Source: an uncultured Roseburia sp.
Lineage (GTDB): Bacteria; Bacillota; Clostridia; Lachnospirales; Lachnospiraceae
Assembly: GCA_947644305.1 (NCBI GenBank)
Contig: CANRYS010000014.1
Coordinates: forward strand, 1-64,000
Direction: 5' to 3'
Length of the DNA: 64,000 nt
This document shows, piece by piece, positions 43,480 to 51,388 of this stretch (position 1 is its first letter; every line of letters begins with the position of its first letter). Below the pieces are notes generated by a model. That model was given only the letters and a program-made list of their open reading frames with translations. It did no database searches and was not told the DNA's origin. Position numbers and translations under genes: made by a program.

Positions 43480-44628
43480 TCAGTGTCTTGGAGGTTTTGT
43501 CCCCATGTACTGATAAAGATAGGTCTTCATCATGCCATTATAGATTTTCCGGTTTTTCGTCGCTTTTTTTCCGATGGCCTTCTGTGCTTCCTCAAAGCCG
43601 CTCAGAAGGAAGAAAGACCAAGTCTCATTTTCTCGAATGATATTGCCAATGGTACGGTATAACAGCTCCATTTCCTTTTTGGATGAAAGCCTCTCTCCAT
43701 AGGGTGGATTGGATATAACAAAACCATATTTTTTCGGTGAACTAAAATTAATGATATCTCTCTTTTGAAAATGGATCTGCTTGTCCACACCGGCAAGTGC
43801 CGCATTTGCCCTTGCCATTTTCAGAACCTCTCCGTCGATATCGTAGCCCTGTATGTTGACCTCCGCTTCCTCTTCCATTAGATCAGAAGCTTCCTCCGCC
43901 ACTGAGTACCACTCCTTTTTAGGGATGAGATTGGTCCATCCCTCAGCAGTAAATTCCCGGTTCATCCCAGGAGCCATATTCATGGCAATCATCGCCGCTT
44001 CAATGAGGATCGTCCCGCTTCCACAAAATGGATCCACCAGAATCCGGTCCTTCTTCCATGGTGAAAGAAGGAGGATCGCTGCAGCCAGCGTTTCTGTAAC
44101 CGGTGCGGGAGCCGTATATTTTCGGTATCCCCTCTTGTGAAGAGATGTTCCTGTCGTATCGAGCCCCACTGTCACAACATTTTTTAATATGCTGATACGA
44201 AGCGGATATTCTGCCCCGTCTTCTGTAAACCATTCCTGATGATAAGTCTGTTTCAGACTTTCTACCATTGCTTTTTTTACGATTCGCTGAATATCCGATG
44301 GACTGAATAACTGGCTGTTTACCGAGGAGGCTTTCGCTACCCAGAACTTTCCATTCCTTGGGATGTATCTATCCCATGGCACCGCCTTGATATTTTCAAA
44401 CAGTTCATCAAAGGAAAATGCCTTAAACTCTGCCACTTTCAAAAGAATTCGTTCTGTTGTCCTCAAGAAAATATTGGCCCGGCAAATTCCTTCCGCATCT
44501 GCCCGGAAGGTAACTTTTCCATTGTCCACTGTCAAGATCTCGTATCCGAGATCCAGAATTTCCCGTTTTAGCACTGCTTCCATTCCAAAATGGCAGGGTG
44601 CGATCAGCTCATACGTGTTATTTTTCAT
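43480..44628 (-). CDS. THUMP-domain class I SAM RNA methyltransferase (YpsC/RlmL-like)
   Basis: A 382-residue RNA methyltransferase. An N-terminal ferredoxin-like and THUMP region (about 1-160) is followed by a class I Rossmann methyltransferase with VDPFCGSGTILIEAAMIAMN and the catalytic NPPYGERL motif that typifies N2-guanine or adenine base methylation. Bacillus YpsC is the closest layout I recognise. Its start overlaps the stop of the rhodanese gene by 4 nt (ATGA), which implies translational coupling. Confidence 0.9.
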   Translation of the reverse strand: MKNNTYELIAPCHFGMEAVLKREILDLGYEILTVDNGKVTFRADAEGICRANIFLRTTERILLKVAEFKAFSFDELFENIKAVPWDRYIPRNGKFWVAKASSVNSQLFSPSDIQRIVKKAMVESLKQTYHQEWFTEDGAEYPLRISILKNVVTVGLDTTGTSLHKRGYRKYTAPAPVTETLAAAILLLSPWKKDRILVDPFCGSGTILIEAAMIAMNMAPGMNREFTAEGWTNLIPKKEWYSVAEEASDLMEEEAEVNIQGYDIDGEVLKMARANAALAGVDKQIHFQKRDIINFSSPKKYGFVISNPPYGERLSSKKEMELLYRTIGNIIRENETWSFFLLSGFEEAQKAIGKKATKNRKIYNGMMKTYLYQYMGTKPPRH

Positions 44629-44945
44629 TCAGCGTTTGTTTCCTTTCTTTTCCATACCTTATATCCCTGGTATCCCCCGGCGATGCTGATGGCATAATAA
44701 CCCTTCTTGTTCATCTCCCTCGCCGCATACATACTCTGATTCCCCCGTTCACAATAAAACACCACGGTATCGTATCTGTGGGTCCAGGTCTCTTTTTCCA
44801 CCTGCCAGCGTTCATAAGGTATATTTTTTGCACCTTTTATATGGCCCTGTTCATAATCTTCTTCCTCCCGTAAATCTATGAGAATTGTTCCCGGTCTTCT
44901 GAGATAATTCTCCAGATCCTGGATGGGTATTATCGAAAAACTCAT
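44625..44945 (-). CDS. Rhodanese-domain protein
   Basis: A 106-residue single rhodanese domain from the ATG at 44945. The active-site loop is CERGNQS in VVFYCERGNQSMYAA, with conserved LIDLREEEDYEQGHIKGAKNIPY upstream. The catalytic Cys is present, so sulfur transfer is possible. A frame extending to 45023 would add a hydrophobic leader but lacks a clear ribosome binding site. It is translationally coupled to the methyltransferase, suggesting a link to RNA modification, possibly sulfur relay. That link is inference. Confidence 0.82.
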   Translation of the reverse strand: MSFSIIPIQDLENYLRRPGTILIDLREEEDYEQGHIKGAKNIPYERWQVEKETWTHRYDTVVFYCERGNQSMYAAREMNKKGYYAISIAGGYQGYKVWKRKETNAE

Positions 44946-45109
44946 ACTTATCACGTTCTTTTTTATTACATTATATGACATGATTATGTAAAACGTGACC
45001 CAAAGGATAACACTAGCAGCCAACTTTAGCCCGGCGATCCGAAAGGTCTTGTGCCTTCCGCGTAAATCAAGCCGCCCCCAAATGGTGACGGCCTGATCGC
45101 TGTGGCAAA

Positions 45110-45379
45110 CTACTTTGTGCTGTTGTAAGAATTGTTTGCATTCTTTGTAGAATTTTTGCTGGAATTCTTACTTGAGCTGTTGCTTGAATTGCTGCTTGTG
45201 TTCTTCGTGCTGTTATTCGAGTTGTTGTTTGTGCTGTTCTTGCAGCCTGAAGAGTTCCGGCAGTTTGAGCAGTTTGACCTGTTGTTAGTACTGTTGTTTG
45301 TACTATTCTTTGTGCTGTTGTTCGAGTTGTTGTTTGTGCTGTTCTTTTCATTGAAATCGTCTAAAAAATTCTTAGCCAT
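45110..45379 (-). CDS. Small Asn/Ser-rich low-complexity protein
   Basis: An 89-residue protein that starts MAKNFLDDFNEKN and then consists almost wholly of Asn, Ser, Thr and Lys in NSTNNS/KNSTNN-type runs. A short Cys patch (CSNCRNSSGC) lies near the middle. A strong AGGAGGAATACAAC site precedes the ATG, supporting that it is a real gene. The composition is prion-like or spore-coat-like, but no family is recognised with certainty. The repetitive DNA also leaves open frames on the opposite strand, which are artefacts. Confidence 0.65.
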   Translation of the reverse strand: MAKNFLDDFNEKNSTNNNSNNSTKNSTNNSTNNRSNCSNCRNSSGCKNSTNNNSNNSTKNTSSNSSNSSSKNSSKNSTKNANNSYNSTK

Positions 45380-45452
45380 TGTTGTATTCCTCCTGTTTGT
45401 AATGTTTTACGTTACAGGAATAGTATGGCTCTTTTATATGACGTTATACAAA

Positions 45453-46316
45453 TCAAGCTTTACCAACTGAACCAAATAATTCCATTTTTTCTTTTACTGT
45501 AGCCTTGATGGCATCCGCGCCCGGAGCCAGAAGCTTACGAGGGTCAAAGCCCTTTCCTTCCAGATCTTTTCCAGCCTCGATATATTTACGTGTGGCATCC
45601 GCAAAGGAAAGCTGACACTCGGTATTTACATTAATCTTAGAAACGCCAAGACTGATCGCTTTTTTAATCATATCCTCAGGGATTCCTGTTCCACCGTGAA
45701 GGACCAGCGGCATATCTCCTGTCAGTTGCTGCACAGCATCCAATGTCTCAAAACTGAGACCTGCCCAATTCTCTGGATATTTTCCGTGAATATTGCCGAT
45801 TCCAGCTGCCAGCATAGTAACGCCAAGATCTGCGATCATCTTACATTCTTCAGGATCTGCGCATTCCCCGGCGCCAACGACTCCATCCTCTTCACCGCCG
45901 ATGGAACCAACCTCCGCCTCGATAGACATTCCTTTTTCATTGCAGACAGCTACCAATTCTTTTGTTTTTGCCACATTTTCCTCAATGGGATAATGTGAAC
46001 CATCAAACATAATAGAAGAAAAACCTGCTTCGATACATGCCTTTGCTCCCTCATAGCTGCCATGGTCGAGATGAAGCGCTACGGGAACGGTGATGCCAAG
46101 TTCCTCTAACATTCCATTTACCATACCCACAACAGTCTTATAACCACACATGTACTTTCCCGCTCCCTCGGATACACCAAGAATAACAGGGGATTTTAAC
46201 TCTTCTGCTGTGAGAAGAATTGATTTTGTCCACTCAAGATTGTTGATATTAAACTGTCCTACCGCATATTTTCCTGCCTTTGCTTTTGTAAGCATCTCTT
46301 TTGCTGAAACTAACAT
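45453..46316 (-). CDS. fba: Class II fructose-1,6-bisphosphate aldolase
   Basis: A 287-residue zinc-dependent aldolase. N-terminal GKYAVGQFNINNLEW is followed by the metal/catalytic segment ALHLDHGSYEGAKACIEAGFSSIMFDGSHYP, then EAEVGSIGGEED, GIGNIHGKYP, VLHGGTGIPEDMI and GVSKINVNTECQ. The length fits class IIA/B from Firmicutes. It interconverts fructose-1,6-bisphosphate with DHAP and glyceraldehyde-3-phosphate in glycolysis. It is a single-gene unit with AGGTAAGGATAT before the ATG. Confidence 0.96.
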   Translation of the reverse strand: MLVSAKEMLTKAKAGKYAVGQFNINNLEWTKSILLTAEELKSPVILGVSEGAGKYMCGYKTVVGMVNGMLEELGITVPVALHLDHGSYEGAKACIEAGFSSIMFDGSHYPIEENVAKTKELVAVCNEKGMSIEAEVGSIGGEEDGVVGAGECADPEECKMIADLGVTMLAAGIGNIHGKYPENWAGLSFETLDAVQQLTGDMPLVLHGGTGIPEDMIKKAISLGVSKINVNTECQLSFADATRKYIEAGKDLEGKGFDPRKLLAPGADAIKATVKEKMELFGSVGKA

Positions 46317-46366
46317 ATCCTTACCTCCATTTTATGTTGATCATCCGTCCCTTTAAGGGAAGATTA

Positions 46367-46876
46367 TTATTTTCTACCGCAGCAATGTTTGTATTTTTTA
46401 CCGCTGCCGCATGGACAGGGTTCATTTCTTCCTACCTTTGGTTCTTCATTGCGCACTGTACCTGAGTCCTTCTGTTTGCGGTACAGCTCCTTCTGACGCT
46501 CCTTGGTCAGAATCTCGTCCCACTGGGGAAGCGTATACAACCACTCGGCATTGCACTCCACCATATTGTAATATAATTTTTCACAGTCAATATCAAGTTT
46601 TACCTGTGTGTCCTTCTCCATCGTGTCAATGGGATTGGGCTCCTTCAGACTGTCGTTAATACCATCTAAAAATCCAACCATCATAGAAAGGGGCACATCA
46701 TATTTTTGTGCCAGCCCTTCTACTGTCCCCTGGACTACTTCCTCCGGGTTCGCCAGAAGCTGTTCATAAATTCCTTTTTCCAGTTCAAAATAATTTCTCC
46801 AAAGTTCTTCTCCCTTTTTGGAATTCTGCATATCCTCTGCGTATGCATAATCTCTCCATTCCTGTAATAATGCCAT
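46367..46876 (-). CDS. SEC-C motif protein
   Basis: A 169-residue protein. Helical N-terminal region (about 1-120) and a C-terminal SEC-C zinc motif ([22 protein letters not shown], Cys-X-Cys-X8-Cys-Cys). SEC-C tails bind zinc and often contact the ribosome or SecB in other proteins. The rest resembles an unnamed Lachnospiraceae family. It lies between fba and the repeat copy B. A GGGAGGATAATTAA site precedes the ATG. Confidence 0.78.
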   Translation of the reverse strand: MALLQEWRDYAYAEDMQNSKKGEELWRNYFELEKGIYEQLLANPEEVVQGTVEGLAQKYDVPLSMMVGFLDGINDSLKEPNPIDTMEKDTQVKLDIDCEKLYYNMVECNAEWLYTLPQWDEILTKERQKELYRKQKDSGTVRNEEPKVGRNEPCPCGSGKKYKHCCGRK

Positions 46877-46943
46877 TTAATTATCCTCCCTGGCTTTTTC
46901 TCTGTTTTCATTCTGCCGGACAGGGCGGCAGCCCCATAATGTA

Positions 46944-47191
46944 CTTAGTTTCTTCGTGTTCGTTAGGCATCTTTTATGCCCCGCATGTCGCATAAGCGCT
47001 CACGTCGAAACCTTCGGTTTCTCCGTGTTCGTTAGGCTCCTTTTATGCTTCGCATGCCGCATAAGCGCTCACGTCGAAACCTCCGGTTTCTCCGTGTTCG
47101 TTAGACTCACATAGACTTTCTGTCACATACATTTGTCTGCAAGCAGACATGTATGCGCCAAAAAGTCTGCGTTCGCGCTTATGCGTTCATT
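46944..47191 (-). repeat. Cloverleaf-like repeat, copy B, with extra partial tandem units
   Basis: On the minus strand, the first 133 nt (47191-47059) match copy A at 35321-35453 with about 10 substitutions. The end of the unit, from CTAACGAACACGG through GCGCTTATGC, is then repeated once almost exactly (47058 to about 46990), and a third, degenerate CTAACGAACACG occurs before 46944. The array fills the gap between the SEC-C gene and the amidase gene. The unit is too structured and irregular for CRISPR, and there are no unique spacers. Confidence 0.75.
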
Positions 47192-47209
47192 GTATCACAA
47201 AATATGGCA

Positions 47210-47941
47210 TCAGGCAAGATATGAATCTATTCCATCCGCGATTCCCTTTACCATCTTTTTCTGATAGGAAGCCGATGACATCTTCCGGTCCTCCGCTGGA
47301 TTGCTCATAAAGCCCATCTCAATGATCGTTACAGGAATCTTACACCAGTTGATTCCCGTCATCGTGTCTGTATACATGACACCGCGGTTCTTCGCTCCTG
47401 TGGCACGGCAGAAAGCAGCGATGACTTTTTTGGAAAATTTCTGGCTGGCGCTGCGCACCTTTTTAGACAGATACCGGTTTTTGTTCGTTGGAGCGATGGT
47501 CAGCGCTCCACTGACCGACGAACTGGAGGCGGAATTTGCATGAATTCTCACAAAAGCGTCTGCCTTTGCCTGGTTTGCCACCTGTGCTCTCTGAACATTG
47601 GATATATTTACATTGTGGCTGGTGCGGATCATAACCACCTTGTAGCCCCGCTTTACCAGTTCTTTCTTTAACTTCTTGGCCACCTGAAGGTTCAGTTTAT
47701 ATTCAGGCAATTTTGTTGCACAGCCAGAAGTACCCGACGTCACCTTTGCCTTTTTTGTAGAAGAGCCTGGGCCATTGGGTTCCTTCGCGTTGTTTCCTCG
47801 CAACTGATGCCCCGCATCGATGGCTATAACCTTCTGCCTAGCCGCACAGGCTTCCTTTCTATCTGCCGCCGAAAGCGACAGGCACAATCCTGTCAAAAGA
47901 ACTGCCGTTGTTATTTTAACTTTCACGTTCAATTTCATCTT
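47210..47941 (-). CDS. N-acetylmuramoyl-L-alanine amidase (Amidase_3)
   Basis: A 243-residue secreted zinc amidase that cuts the bond between MurNAc and L-Ala of peptidoglycan. Signal peptide (about 1-30), then VIAIDAGHQ with the first zinc His, RTSHNVNISNVQRAQVANQAKADAFVRIHANS with the second, and VTIIEMGFMSNPAED with the catalytic Glu. The start is set at 47941, 5 nt after GGAGAGGGAA. The longer frame to 47956 begins within that site. Confidence 0.9.
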   Translation of the reverse strand, partial: KMKLNVKVKITTAVLLTGLCLSLSAADRKEACAARQKVIAIDAGHQLRGNNAKEPNGPGSSTKKAKVTSGTSGCATKLPEYKLNLQVAKKLKKELVKRGYKVVMIRTSHNVNISNVQRAQVANQAKADAFVRIHANSASSSSVSGALTIAPTNKNRYLSKKVRSASQKFSKKVIAAFCRATGAKNRGVMYTDTMTGINWCKIPVTIIEMGFMSNPAEDRKMSSASYQKKMVKGIADGIDSYLA

Positions 47942-48049
47942 TCCCTCTCCTCTCATCTCTTATGCCCTTCTCTGGCTCGATAATGCCATTGAGCCAGCTC
48001 GGCGGCGCGAATACCATTTCCCTGAAAGCCATCGAACCATACATAACGA

Positions 48050-48074
48050 CAAAAACCGCCCATTCAAGGCGGTT
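48050..48074 (-). terminator. Terminator of tRNA-Leu
   Basis: The minus strand has AACCGCC/GGCGGTT followed by TTTTG, 17 nt after the tRNA end. Confidence 0.8.
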
Positions 48075-48090
48075 CCCATCATTTTGTCAA

Positions 48091-48173
48091 TGCGGAGTAT
48101 GGGACTTGAACCCACACGTCTCAGAGACACATGATCCTTAGTCATGCCTGTCTGCCAATTCCAGCAACTCCGC
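48091..48173 (-). tRNA. tRNA-Leu (AAG)
   Basis: An 83-nt tRNA with the long variable arm of leucine tRNAs. Acceptor GCGGAGT/ACTCCGC, T-arm GGGTTCAAGTCCC, anticodon stem CATGA/TCATG with loop CTAAGGA, anticodon AAG. No CCA is encoded. Confidence 0.92.
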
Positions 48174-48245
48174 ATGCAATTTAACACTGCTTGACTATAA
48201 TACCAGATTTCTCCCTCATTGTCAAATGTTTTTTTGTTTTTTTAT

Positions 48246-49934
48246 CTAATTTTCTCTGCTTCCGGCAAACCAAGAGAGCAAGCTGTTGTTTTCCCGGGTG
48301 ATCTTCCCCAGTTGTGAATGGGGTAGTGGACACATGACAGACCCCGTCTCCACCGTCACATTGGGAATCTTTTTGTTGTAGATCAGCCAGTCGCCAAAGC
48401 CTCCGTTGGGATCTGTGCTGATGGATTTTGGCATAAGCCGGTAGCCGGTAAATTGATTCACCTTTTCCGCCAGCGCTTTCTGTCTGCCATAGAGGACAGG
48501 CGTCCCCTCTACATTATAGTTCCAGTAGAGAATACTTCCGGTGGAATGATAATTCAACGCCTCCCTGAGCCCGGATATGCTGTTGACAAGCCTCATCATT
48601 GCCTTCGTCTCTTTTTCTGAGGCTGCCTTTTCGCCCGGATAGGTCATCCCATCAGGTTTTTTAGACTTGTTTTTTGTGTTCCAGCCCCCGGGAAAATTCA
48701 AATTCAGATTTACCCCTCTGGCATTCCCCTTCCACGTGCGGGCAGGTTTTTTTGTCTTTTTGCAAATTTTTCTTAACTTTTTGTTTCGGATAGAGCCAAA
48801 TCCGGACTGGGAGATGGTTACACCGTCTGGATTGATCATGGGGACCACATAAAGGCACGTATGCGCAAGCGTGTTCTTATAATCGGCATATTGTCGCAGT
48901 ATCTCCTCGCTCTTCCGCATAAGCATCAGTGAATTCAGCCATTCTCTCGCATGGATGCCCCCATCCAGCAGAAGCTTTCTCCCCGCGGAAGGGTTGCCAA
49001 TGCGCAGGCACCAGATATTTCTCCCGTCCTCGCTGGTTCCAAGACATTTCAACGCAGCTCTACCGCGGTACTTTCTGGCGATCTGACGCAGATCCTCTGA
49101 CATATCTTCATAACTGTATACCGTATCCCTATCATTGACCAGCCAAGGCTCTTCTTTTACGATGATCTTAACTTTAACTAAATTCTTCTGGGACCCTCTG
49201 ACCTTCGCCTCGATAACGGACGTTCCCTTCTGTCTCGTCGTCACAATCCCTTTTTTATCAACGCGTGCCACCTTTTTATTGGAAGAAATGAATTTTATCT
49301 TTTTCGCGGAATAATTATATGACAGTCTCGTCGTCTTGCCCTGATACACCACCTGCTTCGTCGGCGTCTTTGTGTAGATACGCGGGGCAAAATAAATGTA
49401 CACGAAAATACTTTCCCCGGTCTCCTTTGCCGTCACCTGCACGATCGCGTACTGTTTTTTGTCCCTTGCCCTATCGGCACAGGAAACGACCCCCGCCCGC
49501 GAAACCTTTATCTTTTTTGAGGCGATGTCCCTCTTCCGTATCCCTCCTGTTATACAAAAGGTAGATTTCTTTGACGGAAGCAACCTGACAGGATCAGAAC
49601 CATAGGATGAAATGCGGTATATTTTTCCCTTTTTTATCTTTCCATAACCGATTCCCTTCTGCTTCCCTGCACGGTAAACCGCGTTTTTGTTTTTCAGTAC
49701 CAGCGGAGCCGGAGGGGCAGTGGGAACAGGCGTCGGTGCCAATGGCGCATCTGTGGGAGCAGGTACTTCAACGGGGATAGGCATTTCCGGAAGAGGCGTC
49801 TGAAACCCGGCAGAATCTCCCGCCCCATCGGTCTGCTCAGCCTTCACTGGTTCCCACACCATACAGCCTAAAATAAATAACAGGATCAGCCATACTCCCA
49901 GCCATACTTTTTTACTGCTTATGATTTTCATCAT
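48246..49934 (-). CDS. Secreted M14 zinc carboxypeptidase with Ig-like module
   Basis: 562 residues. Signal anchor (about 8-28), a Pro/Thr linker with repeated PTPVPTAP-like runs (about 45-75), BIG2-like modules (about 95-260), then a peptidase M14 domain (about 275-562). Zinc ligands are in GGIHAREWLN (HxxE) and NYHSTGS, with the substrate Asn/Arg segment INPDGV and the catalytic Glu in VTVETGSVMC. The layout is of gamma-D-glutamyl-(L)-meso-diaminopimelate-type or general M14 carboxypeptidases that trim cell-wall peptides. Extracellular activity is inferred. CAAAGAGGTGGGGA precedes two adjacent ATGs; the first is used. Confidence 0.88.
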   Translation of the reverse strand: MMKIISSKKVWLGVWLILLFILGCMVWEPVKAEQTDGAGDSAGFQTPLPEMPIPVEVPAPTDAPLAPTPVPTAPPAPLVLKNKNAVYRAGKQKGIGYGKIKKGKIYRISSYGSDPVRLLPSKKSTFCITGGIRKRDIASKKIKVSRAGVVSCADRARDKKQYAIVQVTAKETGESIFVYIYFAPRIYTKTPTKQVVYQGKTTRLSYNYSAKKIKFISSNKKVARVDKKGIVTTRQKGTSVIEAKVRGSQKNLVKVKIIVKEEPWLVNDRDTVYSYEDMSEDLRQIARKYRGRAALKCLGTSEDGRNIWCLRIGNPSAGRKLLLDGGIHAREWLNSLMLMRKSEEILRQYADYKNTLAHTCLYVVPMINPDGVTISQSGFGSIRNKKLRKICKKTKKPARTWKGNARGVNLNLNFPGGWNTKNKSKKPDGMTYPGEKAASEKETKAMMRLVNSISGLREALNYHSTGSILYWNYNVEGTPVLYGRQKALAEKVNQFTGYRLMPKSISTDPNGGFGDWLIYNKKIPNVTVETGSVMCPLPHSQLGKITRENNSLLSWFAGSREN

Positions 49935-49975
49935 TCCCCACCTCTTTGTTCGACGGCTGTCAGCCCGTCTGGTCT

Positions 49976-50009
49976 AAAAAGGGTACCTCATCTGGATGAA
50001 GTACCCTTT
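49976..50009. terminator. Terminator of the infC operon
   Basis: The stem AAAGGGTAC/GTACCCTTT has a 16-nt loop and T-tracts on both strands. It is about 45 nt downstream of rplT and also faces the start of the M14 gene. Confidence 0.8.
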
Positions 50010-50051
50010 CTAAATTCATTATAGACAGTTTAACTGAAAACTATGTCAAAC

Positions 50052-50408
50052 TTATGCAAGTTTGCTCTTTGCCACGTCCACAAGCGCTGCAAATCCTTCT
50101 GGATCACTGATCGCCATCTCAGAAAGCATTTTACGGTTTACATCCACCTCTGCAAGCTTCAAACCATGCATAAACTTGCTGTAAGAAAGTCCATTGATAC
50201 GTGCTGCCGCATTGATTCGTGCGATCCATAGCTGTCTGAACTGTCTCTTTCTCTGCTTTCTTCCTGTATAAGAAGTCTCCAGGGCACGCATTACTGACTG
50301 CTTTGCCACACGATATTGTTTGGATCTGGCGCCTCTATAACCTTTTGCCAGTTTTAATACTCTTTTATGTTTTTTCTTTGCGTTCAATCCGCCTTTAATT
50401 CTAGCCAT
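50052..50408 (-). CDS. rplT: 50S ribosomal protein L20
   Basis: A 118-residue L20. [26 protein letters not shown] at the N-terminus and [29 protein letters not shown] in the middle are diagnostic. L20 binds the 5' domain of 23S rRNA during early 50S assembly and in several Firmicutes represses its own operon. It is third in infC-rpmI-rplT, 27 nt after rpmI. Confidence 0.97.
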   Translation of the reverse strand: MARIKGGLNAKKKHKRVLKLAKGYRGARSKQYRVAKQSVMRALETSYTGRKQRKRQFRQLWIARINAAARINGLSYSKFMHGLKLAEVDVNRKMLSEMAISDPEGFAALVDVAKSKLA

Positions 50409-50435
50409 TTGTCATTTACCTCCTTCGCCAATCCA

Positions 50436-50639
50436 TCAGATATATGGCATGATCTTCTTCATTGTCTTTACGTTGGTATCATCCACAAGAGTTGATTTTC
50501 TAAGATTTCTTTTTCTCTTCGTGGTCTTCTTCGTCAGGATGTGGCTCTTGTAAGCTTTGTTACGAACCAGTTTGCCAGTTCCGGTTACTTTGAATCGCTT
50601 TGCAGCGGCTCTTTTTGTCTTCATTTTCTGATTTGCCAT
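50436..50639 (-). CDS. rpmI: 50S ribosomal protein L35
   Basis: A 67-residue L35 with [30 protein letters not shown], all standard. The start at 50639 (MANQKMK) has GGAGGAAATAATC upstream. A longer frame adds five unlikely residues. It lies between infC and rplT in the conserved operon. Confidence 0.97.
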   Translation of the reverse strand: MANQKMKTKRAAAKRFKVTGTGKLVRNKAYKSHILTKKTTKRKRNLRKSTLVDDTNVKTMKKIMPYI

Positions 50640-50680
50640 GATTATTTCCTCCATTTATATTTGGTAGCAGATATCTACCA

Positions 50681-51187
50681 CTATTTTGCGGCTGTTAAAA
50701 ACATGATCATGCTTCTTCCTTCCATTTTGGCTTCCTTATCGATCGCAGCGACGTCTTCTAATTTCTCATAAAATGCATTGAGAACTTCGCGTCCGACATC
50801 CTTATGTGCCATCTCACGGCCACGGAAACGAAGGGTCACTTTCACCTTGTCACCCTTAGACAGGAATTTACGAGCCTGATTAGCCTTTGTATTTAAATCA
50901 TTTATATCAATGTTCGGCGAAAGACGAATCTCCTTCACATCAATCGTTCTCTGCTTCTTCTTGGCCTCTTTTTCTTTTCTTGCCTGATCATATCGGAATT
51001 TTCCATAATTGATGATCTTACAAACCGGCGGCTTTGCCGTCGGGGCAATCTTAACCAGATCAAGGTCAGCATCCTTTGCTTTCAAATAAGCTTCTTTCGC
51101 TGACATAATTCCAAGCTGTTCTCCGTCCGGGCCGATCACGCGCACTTCCCTGTCGCGAATCTGCTCGTTAATCATTAAATCGCTGAT
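50681..51187 (-). CDS. infC: Translation initiation factor IF-3, probable AUC start
   Basis: A 168-residue IF-3 with an N-terminal domain (INEQIRDREVRVIGPDGEQLGIM), a linker, and a C-terminal domain (KEIRLSPNIDINDLNTKANQARKFLSKGDKVKVTLRFRGREMAHKD). A TTTGGAGGTG site lies 7 nt before the codon ATC at 51187, but 19 nt before the first ATG at 51175. Spacing therefore favours initiation at ATC, giving (M)ISDLMINEQ, the length of other Firmicute IF-3 proteins. Rare AUU/AUC starts are known in infC, where IF-3 represses its own synthesis by rejecting non-AUG codons. Transcription comes from the promoter at 51349-51378. Confidence 0.9.
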   Translation of the reverse strand: MSDLMINEQIRDREVRVIGPDGEQLGIMSAKEAYLKAKDADLDLVKIAPTAKPPVCKIINYGKFRYDQARKEKEAKKKQRTIDVKEIRLSPNIDINDLNTKANQARKFLSKGDKVKVTLRFRGREMAHKDVGREVLNAFYEKLEDVAAIDKEAKMEGRSMIMFLTAAK

Positions 51188-51251
51188 AACCTGCACCTCC
51201 AAATGTAATAAAAAAAGATAACTGTTTTTAAAGCCAGCTATCCACATAAAA

Positions 51252-51287
51252 TCAGTATTCTTTCATTTTGAAAAAATGGTTGACCAT
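51252..51287 (-). CDS. Possible leader peptide upstream of infC
   Basis: An 11-codon frame (MVNHFFKMKEY) is preceded by GAGGAGCGCGCA, a strong ribosome binding site, within the 5' leader of the infC operon. It ends 65 nt before the infC start. It could be a translated uORF that couples leader folding to translation, or chance. No homologue is known to me. Confidence 0.35.
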   Translation of the reverse strand: MVNHFFKMKEY

Positions 51288-51307
51288 TGCGCGCTCCTCA
51301 TATGGCG

Positions 51308-51347
51308 GCAAGGTGAGAGTGGATAACTCTGCTTTTTGCACCTTTGC
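51308..51347 (-). promoter_or_regulatory. Hairpin at the 5' end of the infC leader
   Basis: The minus strand reads GGTG...CAAAAAGC-AGAGT-tatcc-ACTCT-CACC, an irregular stem with an A-rich internal bulge at the very start of the transcript. It may be part of an L20- or IF-3-responsive leader, as in other Firmicutes. The match to a known family was not tested. Confidence 0.4.
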
Positions 51348-51348
51348 T

Positions 51349-51378
51349 ATTTTACCACAGATGAGCGCAATGTGTCAA
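51349..51378 (-). promoter_or_regulatory. Promoter of infC-rpmI-rplT
   Basis: Minus strand: -35 TTGACA (51373-51378), 18-nt spacer, -10 TAAAAT (51349-51354). It lies about 155 nt upstream of infC. The intergenic segment to the next gene is only about 40 nt. Confidence 0.75.
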
Positions 51379-51388
51379 GGATAATTTT

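Noticed and set aside
45067-45470. Long overlapping frames on both strands around the Asn-rich gene.
   Set aside because: They arise from the repetitive codons of the 89-residue gene. Only the frame at 45110-45379 has a good ribosome binding site and ordinary start.
46944-47191. Possible CRISPR-like array from the repeated AACGAACACGGAG motif.
   Set aside because: Only two to three units occur, the linkers are similar rather than unique, the unit contains several hairpins, and no cas genes are present. It is treated as a structured tandem repeat.
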